A DNA stretch of 64,000 nucleotides, taken from NCBI GenBank assembly GCA_022606425.2, contig JAHDVF020000449.1:62001-126000 (forward strand). The letters are read 5' to 3'. Position 1 is the stretch's first letter. Every line of letters starts with the position of its first letter. A model generated the notes under the pieces. That model was not told the DNA's origin. It did not search any database and worked only from the letters and a program-made list of their open reading frames with translations. A program made the position numbers and the translations under genes. Shown here piece after piece: positions 30,088 to 40,830 of this stretch. This stretch comes from Lepidostoma basale (taxonomy: Eukaryota; Arthropoda; Insecta; Trichoptera; Lepidostomatidae).

Positions 30088-30202
30088 GATGTAAAACTTT
30101 ATATTAAATAATTAATACGAATGAAAACGTAAGTTTTCTAGAGGTTTTGTTATATTTTATGGGAATGACGTGTTTCGCCCTTCTAAGGCATTATCAAATG
30201 TA
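30088..30202. mobile_element. K-family MITE left half (copy K10)
   Basis: AATGATGTAAAACTTTATAT, TAATACGAATGAAAACGTAA, TTCTAGAGGTTTTGTTATAT, GACGTGTTTCGCCCTTCTAA, GGCATTATCAAATG. No right arm. Confidence 0.78.
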
Positions 30203-30855
30203 TCAAACTAAATAATGTTCGTGAGGTTAGCGATATATTTTAGAATATGTAGAAGAGTGTAGCGAAGATAAAAAAGGTTGTTATTTATGTCCTTTTTTCA
30301 GTCGCTAACATCGTTCGATTTATATTCATTGTTCTGCCATCAATCAATAAATTTTCCTTTGTTTTCCAGTTGTACGTTCATCTGTATTCCTCCCCCTCTT
30401 CCATCTTCAGTCTTTGTCCCGCCCGTTAACCCGCGCATCGCCACATCTCCCGATATGTCAAGTTATTTTCTCCCTTTCACCGGAACGAATATTTCTTTAT
30501 TTTTTATATTTTATTTTGTATAAGTCATCGGTGATTGATTGGCGTTTCATTTTGTATTTGCCGTTTGAAGATGTAGGCATTCGTCTTTTGTAGGGATTTA
30601 TGGTTTCTATTTTGTGTGACATTAAAATATAACCTCGCTCCCTTTTCGGTGAAGATACTCTCTTTGCGAATTTTTAAGTCTCTCCATGTTATAATGATGT
30701 GATTTCCACGGAAATATGTCACATTTTAATGTTTCTTTCATATACCCACAGTCAAAATTCGTATCCAGACTCGGTTTGGCAAACCGACATATTCGCGAAT
30801 ATATGCAGTTTTCTCGTTGATACAATTTATATACATTATAATTGATTCGATTTTT
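30203..30855. other. AT-rich unassigned sequence
   Basis: Short frames on both strands without recognisable domains. Confidence 0.35.
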
Positions 30856-30859
30856 TTTT

Positions 30860-31395
30860 CAACAACAACAACAACAAACCATTACGCCGTTTCCCCGTAG
30901 GGGTAGACAGCAGTGGTGGTACTTCCGTAGAAGCCTAAGAGCCCGGCTTGCGTAAGAAAATTTTAATCAAACCCCCCAAATCTAAGCGATTTTATCGTGA
31001 GTTTGCGTCCTTAAATAAAAGAGAAAAAAATATTTCGCTATTTTATTAATGAAAATAGTCTTGAAGATGAATTTTCAGAATTATTAAAGTTAGCCTATTT
31101 GGTTGTCACTATACCAGCCACAAATGCATTTGCAGGGCGTGCTCTTTCAGCATTAAAACGATTTCATACTTAAGAAATACACAGGGACAAGATCGCCTTT
31201 CCGAACTCTTCATTATTGGCATAGAAAATAAACTTTTGAAAGATCTCAAATATTCTATCTCTAATTTCGTATTATACATATAAAATACATTAAAAATCGG
31301 ATGGGCTTGCCTTAGTGGTTAACCCTAGGCACGCCACTGGTAGACAGAGATAATGGACCGCCACACTACTCTATCCTGGCACTATCCTGGCTCTA
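30860..31395 (-). mobile_element. LINE-A 3' end, (GTT)-tailed (copy A26), interrupted
   Basis: (AAC)n then AAACCATTACGCCGTTTCCC to GGGGTAGACAG; it resumes GTAGACAGAGATAATGGACC at 31340. A hAT element lies in between. Only the last 25 codons and the tail survive. Confidence 0.8.
30911..31339 (+). mobile_element. hAT element with transposase C-terminal remnant
   Basis: 429 bp with perfect 8-bp TSD GTAGACAG (30903-30910, 31340-31347) and termini CAGTGGTGG / CACGCCACTG. About 31060-31240 encodes, with breaks, ELLKLAYLVVTIPATNAFAG, RALSALKRFHT and LSELFIIGIENKLLKDL. This is the hAT dimerisation domain (the P..N/S..ER-like core and the LS.L...IEN stretch). Its first 80 bp match the MITEs at 28716 and 57263, including AAACCCCCCAAATCTAAG. 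Confidence 0.86.
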
Positions 31396-31399
31396 TCCT

Positions 31400-32084
31400 G
31401 TATGAATTCATTATTTAAAATGAACTTCTACCAAGAAATTTCAATTAAAAACATTAATTATATAAAGCTAATATTTAAGATGAGTAACGAGATAAAATGA
31501 CCATGACACGATCGCCGATAGCGAATATTGAGTTACCTGGTTATAGTATTGCACCTACGATATATGAGGTTTTATTCTAGCAAATAGTATGCAAAAACCT
31601 GTCAAAACAAATCTCTTACAGATACAAACATTTTGTAAGAGTAATGATACCGACCGGGCCCGGTGCACATGACACTCTGTGAGAACTCTGCATACAGCCG
31701 GGTGACGTGTATTTTGTTCGTGGCGTACCGCCGGAACCCCGCAAGGGATACAATTATTATTAGTCAATGATTTGGATACCTTTGTGAGTCCTGTTGTACC
31801 CTTCGAATGATTACGTAACACAACCCCGGGACGGCCGGCAGAGGGATCGCCGCAGTCCGCTGTCTTCAACAGATGTCACCTTTGTACCAGAACTCCCATG
31901 GAGAAGGTACACTATACAAACAGTGAACGAGGATTTAAAACGATTCTTATGTAATTTCTATTAAAACCACCTTACAGAACAGGAAACACTACATTACAAT
32001 TAAACCGTTTAAATTTATGAACTGATGCGTTCCATCAAAAGATTCCTACGAAAAATCTTTCCGGTATTTAAAATAATAATTTAA
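31400..32084. other. Unassigned sequence
   Basis: An N-type arm (ATTTAAAATGAACTTCTACC) at 31412-31460. 31640-31870 is GC-richer (CCGGGACGGCCGGCAGAGGG) with no recognisable gene. Confidence 0.35.
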
Positions 32085-32207
32085 TAAATCGATGTTTTTT
32101 AACTGCTTGTCTGTTAGTCTGTCGATGCCAGCGAGCCTGGCGAACCGGTCGCTGTCGAAATAAAGACAAAAATGGAAGTAGTTCAAAAACATCGTTTTAT
32201 TTAATTA
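32085..32207. mobile_element. N-family element (copy N4)
   Basis: Arms AATCGATGTTTTTTAACTGC and AGTTCAAAAACATCG are inverted. Core GTCGATGCCAGCGAGCCTGG, CGAACCGGTCGCTGTCGAAA. Confidence 0.78.
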
Positions 32208-32390
32208 TTATATTATTTGATTTATTTGATCGTGCCACGTTTTACTCGGTCTGCCTCTATTTCTAGTTCCATTTACATCGTTAATATATATATATTTTAC
32301 CATTCTTTCTTCATTCATTCTTTCCATGTGTCCAAACCATCTTAGTGATCCTTTCATTATTTTGTTCATAACACCATCATTCAAACACAA
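32208..32390 (-). mobile_element. LINE-A internal fragment (copy A11)
   Basis: 60 open codons: NDGVMNKIMKGSLRWFGHME, RMNEERMVKYIYINDVNG, RNRGRPSKTWHDQINQII. Lacks the 3' tail; abuts N4. Confidence 0.8.
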
Positions 32391-32589
32391 AAGCTACATT
32401 AATCATAATTGTAATATTAGATAACTGTTAAAATTTAAAAGGCTGTTTATGGTATCACAATTATTTTTTTTCGCGCCAATTGTACTGTGTCAACGATAAT
32501 TTATTTTTACAGTTGAAAAAATAGTGTAAAACCTGTTGATGTAGGTTAACGAAACAGCTGTCGCGAAAAAAATAATAAAAGAAAATATT

Positions 32590-32745
32590 GATTCCATAAT
32601 TTATTTTACATTCTTCTTCTTTTTTTCTTTTTGTCTTGTCACACCTCCGTGGTGCATAGGACCTTAAGGAACCTTCTCCACCCGACTCTATCGCATGCCT
32701 GATGCCTAACTTCATCCCAAGTGAGGCCTGATGCCTTAACCTTTA
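32590..32745 (-). mobile_element. LINE-Y 3' end
   Basis: The minus strand reads KASGLTWDEVRHQACDRVGW, RRFLKVLCTTEV then a stop, followed by CAAGACAAAAAGAAAAAAAG and a GAA tail. Typical last residues of an RT ORF. Single copy here. Confidence 0.6.
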
Positions 32746-32881
32746 TTTTACATTACATTTATTTTATTATTTAAATGCACGGCGCTACTGTCTCTCCTGC
32801 GTTAAACATAATATTACCGTACGTAGGTACTGCGTTTATAAATTATTTTCGCAATTCACGAACAGAACGATAGTTTGTTCG

Positions 32882-32965
32882 CCGCTCCATAGCTCAGTGC
32901 TTGAGTAATCGCCCGGAAAGTGATTAGTACCGGACTCGAATCGCATTGAAGACTGTTAATTTTTT
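32882..32965 (+). repeat. tRNA-like sequence (SINE head or tRNA pseudogene)
   Basis: GCTCCATAGCTCAGTGCTTG looks like an A box region, and GTACCGGACTCGAATCGC like a B box 30 bases on. A cloverleaf cannot be completed convincingly (no matching acceptor 3' strand), so not a functional tRNA. Confidence 0.5.
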
Positions 32966-33695
32966 CCCCAGAGAATTTTTACGTTTGATGCCATAAATAC
33001 AATGAGATATTACAACCTTGTAAATTTGTACTATTTTTCATTCGTTTTGCGTTCTCTCGCGTTCCTTTGTTTCCGCGAGCTTTCTTTGTTTGTGCTCGGT
33101 AAACGGTAAAGGCGAAAAAAAAAATCTCGTAATTTCATTATAAAACGCGGCGCAAGATGGGTAGGCCTCATAGATCATAACGATAGAAAAATAAAACGCT
33201 CCATGATGGATGCTGTGTTTTATGCTCCATGAGTGAAACTCTAAACTTTTGTAATTTCATTTGATTCATAAGTCATATTTATATTCCTCCGTTTTTTACA
33301 TTATTTATCATTATACGACTTTATTAATGTAGCTTCAAACAAATGTTGAATTAACTCAACTGTACTTAATATTGAGAATAAAAACCAACGTACTTTAGCT
33401 GTACGTTTTAAAATATTATTACGGAACGACATGTCGCACGCTTAATAGAACACTGGCTTAACTCAAAAAAGCAAGTTTTTCTCAATCTTACATGAGTCGG
33501 TGTCTTAACAAAAACAGTCGAAAAACACGTACGAATGGATAGCGTTAACATTGTGAATGATTATCGTACGTACGAATGTACAAATAGTATAATAAGAAAA
33601 CAAACAGAAGGCAATTAAAAAATATATTCAAGAACAGTTTAGTAAAAATAAACATTGTTGTACAATAAGAAGAGAAGCAAATAACAATTTAATAC
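32966..33695. other. AT-rich unassigned sequence
   Basis: No family match or coding signal seen. Confidence 0.35.
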
Positions 33696-33699
33696 TCGT

Positions 33700-34010
33700 A
33701 TATAAGAGATAGATGCTTTCTAAGGGTAGCCTCACTATCGTGAAAAATGTCCACATCCGAAGAGATGCGGTTCAATAGGATTATTGCCCTGCCCACGGGC
33801 ATCCTTAGGTAGATTGGTTCTACACAGTGGCAGGTGAAATAATCTATGTTGCCTTTGTCGCAGATAATTGTCGGGGACAAACAAAGTCAAGTCATTCAAA
33901 ATTTCAGGGTTATGTATTCGATCACGAACCAGTTGAAAAAAATGAACACCCAGTTGGATAGTTCGACTAATTTCCAATGATTGGTAGTCCAGCATACCCA
34001 GCAAGTTTTA
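33700..34010 (-). mobile_element. LINE-P 3' fragment (copy P2)
   Basis: Minus strand: LGVHFFQLVRDRIHNPEILN, LTLFVPDNYLRQRQHRLFHL, PLCRTNLP, then after a frameshift RMPVGRAIILLNRISSDVDI and FHDSEATLRKHL. Same order as 40955. Confidence 0.78.
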
Positions 34011-34019
34011 TTACTTAAT

Positions 34020-34165
34020 GCCAGGTATTTCATTGGTGGTTTGTGTCTCCCTCTCCCTCTCTTCTTACTAGCCACAATTCCACAAGACACTTCAAGGTAT
34101 GGTCATGAGGTCTCTTCATGACGTGACCGTACCATCGGAGACTTGTATTTTTGGGTCTTCTTCTT
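34020..34165 (-). mobile_element. LINE-Z RT fragment
   Basis: NTSLRWYGHVMKRPHDHTLK then CLVELWLVRREGEGDTNHQ on the minus strand, a C-terminal RT RW.GH motif not matching the other families. Confidence 0.5.
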
Positions 34166-34169
34166 CTTC

Positions 34170-35205
34170 TTCATCAGTCTTAATCCCTTCAATGTTGAAT
34201 ATATGCTTCTTCCAAACGTTTCTTCTTCTTCCTGACGTTCATATTTCTAATGCACTGTTTGCCAGCTATTGAGAATAGCTTATTTTCTAATGAGCTTATT
34301 TTGTAATCTACACATAACAATTAAAATATCAAATTGGGAAAAATGAATATTCACAAGACATTGCGTCTATAAACAACAGTCGAAGATAACGTGATAATAG
34401 TATATTAAATTTATTTTAACCGCCCTACCTTCAGGTAATTTTTTCCAAAAAACATGCGAAAAAATGAGGTTTTAATTAATAAAATGTAATTATATAATAT
34501 ATTATTATTATTTTTTTAAATTACGAAATCTCAAAAGCTCGACCGCACACTTCGCCTGCCCCTTGCAAAACTATCATATTTGCGAAGACTTGTACTCAAG
34601 TGTTGTTGGCACACGCGCGTATCCCTAACAGTTTGTACATTTTGGGTACATTACTTTTTCTCAAGCGCGTACGTGATACGGGATAGCGCAGAATGGTGCA
34701 ATCAAAGTGAACGTATCACGTACGTTCAAATACGTAGGGTGGTTAAATTTTTTTTAAATATCTATTACGCGTAACGTGTTATTAAAGTGTTAATTTTAAA
34801 TGTCTGCCTCGTTAGTTAGAATAGTTGTCAGAAAGATGTCGACTTGCTTGCGAATGTTGAGGATACGAGGGAAGTACATAAAGATAGAACAGTGTGACGT
34901 TTCATTCTAGCTAGTTATACTCGTATTATTCATGCTTCAAATTTAGAATGCCATTTCTTATTATCTACTATTATGTCTAGCAGAGTCAAGTTTATATGCC
35001 ATAACATATATGACTTGCCCATTGTTAAGGCGTCGGAATATAAATATAGTATATTACAAGTCAATTACGGAATGTGTTCTCGCTGAATATAAATTATTCA
35101 GAGCCCATTCGCATTAGAATTAGGTACGCACTTCAAACCTTTCCTAATCTAACCGCCATGCCAGTGGTGGGCCTCACAGATAATACTTTTATTTTAAGTA
35201 CATAT
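34170..35205. other. Unassigned sequence with a perfect hairpin
   Basis: Pieces of (TTC)n-tailed LINE 3' ends at 34157-34235. 34530-34760 is a GC-richer patch containing a 13-bp stem (next entry). No coding assignment. Confidence 0.35.
34668..34724. repeat. 13-bp inverted repeat, 31-base loop
   Basis: CGTACGTGATACG (34668-34680) and CGTATCACGTACG (34712-34724) are exact reverse complements; CGTACG inside each is itself a palindrome. Confidence 0.8.
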
Positions 35206-35212
35206 TTAACAA

Positions 35213-35665
35213 ATCATCACGCCGTTTCTCCGAAGGGATAGGCAGAGAGAATGGACTACCAGGCTAATCGATCCTGACACACCTCTTCAGATCCTCCACA
35301 TTCATACAGCGAGCTATGCGCGCACTTCTATTTTTCCGACTTCTAACATGGCCGAACTTTATAATTTGATTAATTTGATCATGCCATGTTTTCCTCGGTC
35401 TCACACGACTCAGTACTCACAACGTTAACGTAAACTTACAAACCAACGCAGTGATCCTTTCATCATTTTGTTCATAATACTTTCCTCCGCTCTACGTTCC
35501 TTCCTTATATCAGCATTTAAAATTCTGTTGTACCTCGTTTTAATACACATTCCTCTAAGGGATCTCATCTCTACCTCATTTATTCTGCTCTCTTCCTTCT
35601 TCTGCCAGTTTCTTCTTACTCTTCTTTTCCGAAAGTCGCTAGTCCCCAATTTATCGTCTATTCCC
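35213..35665 (-). mobile_element. LINE-A 3' fragment (copy A12)
   Basis: AAATCATCACGCCGTTTCTC end, then C-terminal codons back to NWQKKEESRINEVEMRSLRG with KTRYNRILNADIRKERRAEE. A deletion near 35400-35450 removes the VKKVYVND part. Confidence 0.82.
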
Positions 35666-35682
35666 ACACATATGTACTAATT

Positions 35683-35917
35683 GACGAACGTGGCCGAATG
35701 GTAAGTGCTTTGACTGCCACACCGAAGTCCCCGGGTTCGAATCCCGGCGATGGCAGTGTGATTGTCACACTGTCTTTGGTCTGGTGTAGAATTCATGTGA
35801 CAATAAAATGGCGATAGATTAGCTACCACTCACATGTCATGAGAACCAATATGATAGCTATACCCTTTATATCGATTTGGTTCGTGCTGTAATGATTCAA
35901 AGAGTGATTCATCAAAA
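35683..35917 (+). mobile_element. Full-length SINE-F (copy F10)
   Basis: Best-preserved plus-strand copy. tRNA-like head GACGAACGTGGCCGAATGGT (A box), GCTTTGACTGCCACACCGAA, B box CCCGGGTTCGAATCCCGG, then GCGATGGCAGTGTGATTGTC, TTTGGTCTGGTGTAGAATTC, ATGTGACAATAAAATGGCG, GATAGCTATACCCTTTATAT, TTCGTGCTGTAATGATTC and an A/T tail. The head resembles a type II (Ser/Leu-like) tRNA in its GCCGAGTGG start; the parent tRNA is not certain. Confidence 0.92.
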
Positions 35918-35924
35918 TAATTAA

Positions 35925-36481
35925 CCATCATGCCTCTACATTTATACATCTTGTCATGAACGTAAGTCGATTTTTCCGTGACTCCTCACGTGACCGCCAT
36001 TTAATATTTGATTGATTTGATCGTGCGACGTTTTCCTCGGCCAACCTCTATTTCTAGCTCCGTTCACGTCGTTTTCATACACCTTCACCATTCTGTCTTC
36101 ACTCATTCCTTCCATATGTCCAAACAATCTTAACGACCCTTTTATTATTTTGTTCATAACACTTTCATTCGCACCGCATTCACTTCTTATAATTAGATTT
36201 AACACTATCATTTTCAGAATCATCATTCACACATTCGTCTTAGAGATCTCATTTCTACTGCATTTATTATACTTTCATCATTTTTGCCAGTACCATCCTT
36301 TACTTCTATACAAATTGGTCGGCACAAGAACACCATTATGCACTACCATCTTAGCTTTTATGGATAGGTTTTTGTTTGCGATGTCAACTTTAAGTGCACC
36401 ATTTACCTACTCTGTTGCCTGCCCCAACCCCTTTTTCAATATCCTTCTCCACTCTCCCTTCATTTTTGTTCCCCAAGAGAG
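35925..36481 (-). mobile_element. LINE-A 3' fragment (copy A13), longest 5' extent
   Basis: Reaches further into the RT than other copies: a degraded LKKGLGQATE region, then NGAL.VDIANKNLSIKAKMVVHNGVL-like residues before YGSE. The 3' side has RSECGANESVMNKIIKGSLR, NGARNRGWPRKTSHDQINQI. It meets another LINE-A copy head-to-head at 36481. Confidence 0.8.
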
Positions 36482-36659
36482 AATGTGAAGAAGGTGTATG
36501 TAAATTATGTGAACGGAGCTAGAAAGTAGAGGAAGACCGAGGAAAACGTGGCACGATCAAATCAATCAAATATTGAATGTCGGTTACGTGAGAAGTCGGA
36601 GAAATCGACGTGCGTGCATGACAAAATGTATGATTGTAGAGGAAGCGAGATAAGTGTGT

Positions 36660-37060
36660 TATAATAGGCCGAGCCATAGAGGGCTCCCTCCGCTTACCCG
36701 AAGCTGTTATAGGCGCAGCGGCGCCTTTCGTCAGCTTCACTCGTACACTCAAATCAAATCAAATCAAATCAGTTTATTTACTCAAAAGACATTACAAACA
36801 GCATAAATGTTTAAGGCATCTATTGAGTACAGGTAAAATATTATACACATACAATGTAATACCAGGAACGCATTAGTGATGGTTCGACATTAGGAAGACA
36901 AGATACTTTCCAAAGTCAAGAGTATTTGTCCCCTGAACGTACTTTCACTAACATGAAAGACGTCGATCTCCGAGGAGACCGCGTTCAGCAGACTAATTGC
37001 TCTTTCCACCACTCCCTAAGCCCGTCCCCCGTCCATGCGGGACTTACGTTAAAATATATA
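36660..37060 (-). mobile_element. H retroposon (copy H3) with TSD, itself split
   Basis: Flanked by GATAAGTGTGT (36649-36659) and GATAAGTATGT (37061-37071). H core pieces: CCGAAGCTGTTATAGGCGCA, TTTCGTCAGCTTCACTCGTA before 36750, and CCCTAAGCCCGTCCCCCGTC, ATGCGGGACTTACG after 37012. Confidence 0.84.
36750..37012 (-). mobile_element. LINE-P 3' end (copy P3) inside H
   Basis: (AAATC)n tail at 36750-36772, UTR with CTTAAACATTTATGCTGTTT on the minus strand, then coding relics of the RGDRVQQ..antisense region (minus: SPRRSTSFMLVKVRS). CACTC repeats at both junctions (36745-36749, 37010-37014). Confidence 0.78.
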
Positions 37061-37149
37061 GATAAGTATGTCAGGACAGAACAGTGTGGTGGTCCATTCT
37101 TTCTGCCTACCCCTTCGGGGGGACGGCGTGATGGTTAGTTAGTTATAAT

Positions 37150-38015
37150 TTGACGGGGCGCCGCTGGCGAGCGTGTCTTTTGATTTCGTGAAATTCCCCC
37201 GAAGTAACGATTCTCACCCTCCTTAATTGTTGTTTAACTGTACCGCGGTTTGATTAAAGTGTATCATTTCCTTTTTACGTTCCCTCGGCTTGCGGCCAAC
37301 TACGGCAGCGGCAATCATGCTGTCGATGGTCGGGCGGGGGTTATGGATGGACAGCGCACTTACCTCGGTCCGTGAGGAATGTTCCATCCGCGGATACACA
37401 CTTATTCCAAATACTTACGCATCTTGTGTGAAATACCTTTCCTTTTCTGTTATTCATCCTGAAACAGTGGCGGCTCATTACATTTAGCTTTCCGACATTT
37501 ACTCCACACGACATTTTTTTATCTTCTTCTTCACTTTTTTTCCCTTCACTGCAAATTAATTGTGAAATTAAATTATGTCGTATTCGTCATTTATTATATA
37601 AGTAATATATTTATTTAATTTAACTATTAAAATTCACACACTGAAGAAGGGAAGTTTGTGTCCCAAAACATGTTTGTGAAAAGTAAGCGTGTGATAATAC
37701 AATGTGATGGCGATAATAGTATTTGTATCTAAACCACTTTATTTGGTAACACCAACCGGTTTCGCTCCAGCCAGAGCTTCGTCCGGATCAGAGAGTAAAC
37801 TAAACATAAAATCAGAGAACAACATATGAAGAAATAAATATGAAATGGAGGGGTAGGAGAATGTGTGCGCGAGGGTGAATAGAATGTTAGAACGGTGCGT
37901 CATGATCATTGAAATTAAATTACCTTGTTTTAATTAAAAACGAGAACATCGATAAATTACCTATAGAGGCTATCCTTAAATTAAGAATACCAAATTGATT
38001 ACTTACTCTACCTTA
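37150..38015. other. Single-copy region
   Basis: 37160-37460 is GC-richer; 37735-37800 has an N/CC-like CCAACCGGTTTCGCTCCAGC. No coding assignment. Confidence 0.35.
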
Positions 38016-38019
38016 TTAC

Positions 38020-38123
38020 TATTTACAATTTATTTTGAGCTATTAGATTAATTCTCATGACATGTGATAGGTAGCAAATCTATCGCCACTTTATTGTAAC
38101 GTGAATTCTACACAAGACCAATG
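38020..38123 (-). mobile_element. SINE-F fragment (copy F13)
   Basis: ACAATTTATTTTGAGCTATT, CATGTGATAGGTAGCAAATC, then TACACAAGACCAATGG; truncated before the head. The start matches the D-tailed subtype. Confidence 0.75.
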
Positions 38124-38615
38124 GACTAAAATAAATTATCACGATATTTCCTCTATCACGGTAATACCTTCATTTACCCTATTTGTATGCAGCGTTATTT
38201 CCGCGATATATTCAGTTTAAGTAAAAAAGGCAGTTAGAAGAAAAATGGTGTTGAGTGTGTACTCGTATAGGACGTGAAGATATTTGTAAAATCCACGTAA
38301 CCGCTGTTGCGCGCCGCATTTTAATCGACTGCTCTTAATGGATGAGTTAGGTTCAAAGGGCGGTATTATTGTTCCCAGCGCTGAATCCTGACTCGGGCGG
38401 CCCAATGACCCGTGCCTGCCCGGGGGCCTGCCTAATGGCCCGTGGGGGTTACCTACCGGGCCGGTACTAACCCGGTCCTGGTATCTGGTATCGGCCTACC
38501 GAATTGCATTCATCTGCTCGATCTAATTTCTTCATTTAAAAAGAGAACGCTTCGAGCATGTCGAACACAAATCAAACTACTAAGACAAATTACCATTAGT
38601 GGAATTTGCGTAGCC
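38124..38615. other. Unassigned; GC-rich at 38300-38510
   Basis: GCCTGCCCGGGGGCCTGCC and CCGTGGGGGTTACCTACCG form the GC-rich part. No repeat match or recognisable frame. Confidence 0.35.
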
Positions 38616-38619
38616 TGAT

Positions 38620-39105
38620 AAGAATGCTGATATTAGAAAGGAATGTAGAGGGAAAGAAGGTATTATGAACAAATCGGGTGGTGGATAGAACGCTTGGCTC
38701 CTGATCCAGGGGACATGGGTTCAAGCCTGGACACGACCAGATTCCTTCTTCATATTTTTTGGTCACATTGAAGATTGTAAAATAAATTCTAATATCATTG
38801 AATAAAATACTTGGTATTAGTCTTTTTTAAAAAACAAAAAAAAATTATGAAAGAATCGCTGCGTTGGTTCAGACATATGGGTGAAGAAAGAATGGTTAAA
38901 AAAGTATACGTTAACGATGTAAATGGAGTACGGAGTCGAGGCAGACGGAGGAAAACATGGCATGACCAAATTCATCAAATTGTAAAGGTTGGTCATGTCA
39001 GAAGCCGGAAGAATCGACGATGCGTGTATGACTCGCTGTATGAATGTGGAGGAAGCTAGGGAGGTTTGCCAAGATAGAGTAGTGTGGCGATTACGCCTGG
39101 AGATG
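38620..39105 (+). mobile_element. LINE-A 3' fragment (copy A16), split by SINE-I
   Basis: NADIRKECRGKEGIMNK at 38622-38671; resumes ESLRWFRHMGEERMVKK, YVNDVNGVRSRGRRRKTWHD, RSRKNRRCVYDSLYECGGS. Ends at about 39100 without the tail. Confidence 0.84.
38672..38832 (+). mobile_element. SINE-I (copy I3) inside LINE-A
   Basis: TCGGGTGGTGGATAGAACGC, TTGGCTCCTGATCCAGGGGA, GGGTTCAAGCCTGGACACGA, then TTGAAGATTGTAAAATAAAT and TCTAATATCATTG with an A-rich end. Best + strand copy; A-box and B-box-like blocks are about 35 bases apart. Confidence 0.84.
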
Positions 39106-40084
39106 TCTCTCCAATTTTTATGCCTTTAACCCCTTACTGCATGATTTTTTTTAAATTTGAAAAAAATGTATGATGTGTAAATGATGAAAAAAAGACACGT
39201 ATTTTTTATTTTTCGACAAAAGTATTTTTTCCCATATAAAATACAAAAAAATATTTCTAGGTCTTCCCCTTTTTATCCCTAGATTTTACACAATATTATC
39301 CGTAATTTTATATAAAAGTGATCATTTTATTACTTACCTAATGAAAATAATAGTAAACCAGTGTAATATAATTATTTAAAGCGTTTTACAGACAAAAAAA
39401 ATAACACTTTTTAATATCACATTTGTACAGAAAATCATAAACCGACAGTTGGAAATAGTCGAACGCACATCTAGTACAACCAGAGACATCTAGCAAGATG
39501 TTTGACAACAAGTAACGCGGATCATAGATCAAACTTTAGTATTATTGCTAGAAGCAAGACATATTTTATTATTTTGTTGTTTTTTTATGGCGAAAGATTA
39601 TTTTGGATCATATATCAGCCAGTATGAGGTTAGGGGTTATCTTGGACCAGTTATTTTACACAACATTTTAAATGTATACAAATTCTCGTAGACAAATACT
39701 GGATTTATGTATTCTTTCGAATTATTATTGTAGGGTACCCGGGCACTTGTATTATTAGAACTTCGGGAGTGCGCGAGCCGCGAGTTGCCCGATTTACGTA
39801 GTTTCCATTAAGCACAAAGCGCCCCCGTGCTCGAGTGACGCCCTGAATGGGAGTGAATGAATGCGTACAATATTTATTCGGGCGAGAATTAATTCCCTCG
39901 AATTAGTTGACGTTGTTAAACGCTTCACGGGTTATTTATTTTTAGGGGCAACAGAAATATAAAGCGAATTCACTAATTGTTCCGGTTGCGTATCGGCCGA
40001 TTCAACATTTTTTTTCCTGCAATCGTGTCGCATCGATGTTATACAATTCAACAATCGATTAACCCTATTCCGATTTGGAATTAA
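39106..40084. other. AT-rich, then GC-richer single-copy DNA
   Basis: An E scrap (AAATGTATACAAATTCTCGT) at 39668-39710. 39740-39860 is GC-rich (CGGGAGTGCGCGAGCCGCGA). No gene recognised. Confidence 0.35.
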
Positions 40085-40600
40085 AACTCTTCATTTATAT
40101 TTATTTTTAATTAAATTAAACGATGTTTTTAACTACTTTCATTTTTGTCTTTATTTCATCATAGAAGGTTCTCACCGCCACCCGAGACTCTTATAGGGCG
40201 CAGCGACGCCCTTTCGTCAGTCTCGCTCACTTCCTAGGCCTGTTCCTGTCCATCCGGGACTTACGTTAATTTTCATTTTTTGCCATTTGTCATCAAACCA
40301 AAGGATGACAGACCATATTTATTCTAATTATTTTTTTCCTCCTATCTCTCGTACCAACTCGCGCTTCTTTTTTGCTAAAAATTAAGGGGGTAGATTATTT
40401 CGACATATAAGGTTCCCACCACCACCCGAGACTGTTATAGGACGCAGCGACGCCCTTTAGTCAGTCTCGCTGCACTATCTAGGCCTATTCCTTGTCCATC
40501 CGTGACTTAGGTTAATTTAATTTTGCCTTTTCTTGTCATCAATCAAAAGGATGACAGACCACATTATCTATTCTCTTAACCTTATATATTATTTTTAACA
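40085..40600 (-). mobile_element. Two H copies (H5, H6) in an N-type context
   Basis: H cores at 40166-40270 (CCGAGACTCTTATAGGGCGC) and 40411-40515 (CCGAGACTGTTATAGGACGC), 245 bases apart, same orientation; both continue into TTGTCATCAAACCAAAGGAT-like sequence. The flank at 40085-40158 (AAACGATGTTTTTAACTACT) is N-like. Confidence 0.72.
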
Positions 40601-40619
40601 TTATTTCGACCGCCTGGCG

Positions 40620-40830
40620 AAACCGAAATCGTTCAATGCGTCCAGACCATGTCAGAGATCCTTTTTTAATTTTACTCACGATGCAATCATCTGCTTTACA
40701 TTTCTTCATTTTTTCGTCGTTCGGTATTCTATCATATTTCATTTTTCTGCACATTCTTCACAGTGATATAATTTCTACGGCATTTTTCCTACTTTCATTC
40801 CTCTTTGCCAGCTCCAAGCTTCGCTTCCAT
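40620..40830 (-). mobile_element. LINE-A internal fragment (copy A17)
   Basis: Minus strand: CRKMKYDRIPNDEKMKKCKA, DDCIVSKIKKGSLTWSGRIE. Lacks the tail; 5' end abuts a LINE-P tail. Confidence 0.76.

Larger units (their letters stand above)
36482..37145 (+). mobile_element. LINE-A 3' fragment (A14+A15), split by H
   Basis: 36482-36659: KKVYVNYVNGARK, GRPRKTWHDQINQILNVGYV, RRNRRACMTKCMI-like codons. It resumes at 37061 (GATAAGTATGTCAGGACAGA) and ends CGGCGTGATGGTTAGTTAG. H and LINE-P lie between. Confidence 0.86.

Noticed and set aside
35683..35760. Functional tRNA gene
   Set aside because: A and B boxes are clear, but the sequence continues into a repeated body shared by more than ten copies, and the acceptor stem does not close. 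It is a SINE head.
35925..37145. LINE 5' inversion (twin priming) at the head-to-head LINE-A junction at 36481
   Set aside because: The minus-strand part contains its own 3' region overlapping that of the plus-strand part, so these are two copies, not one inverted insertion.
39120..39660. piggyBac-like element from TTAACCCCTTACTGCATG on the left and AGGGGTTAT on the right
   Set aside because: The right side lacks TTAA and the inverted match is too short. No transposase sequence inside.
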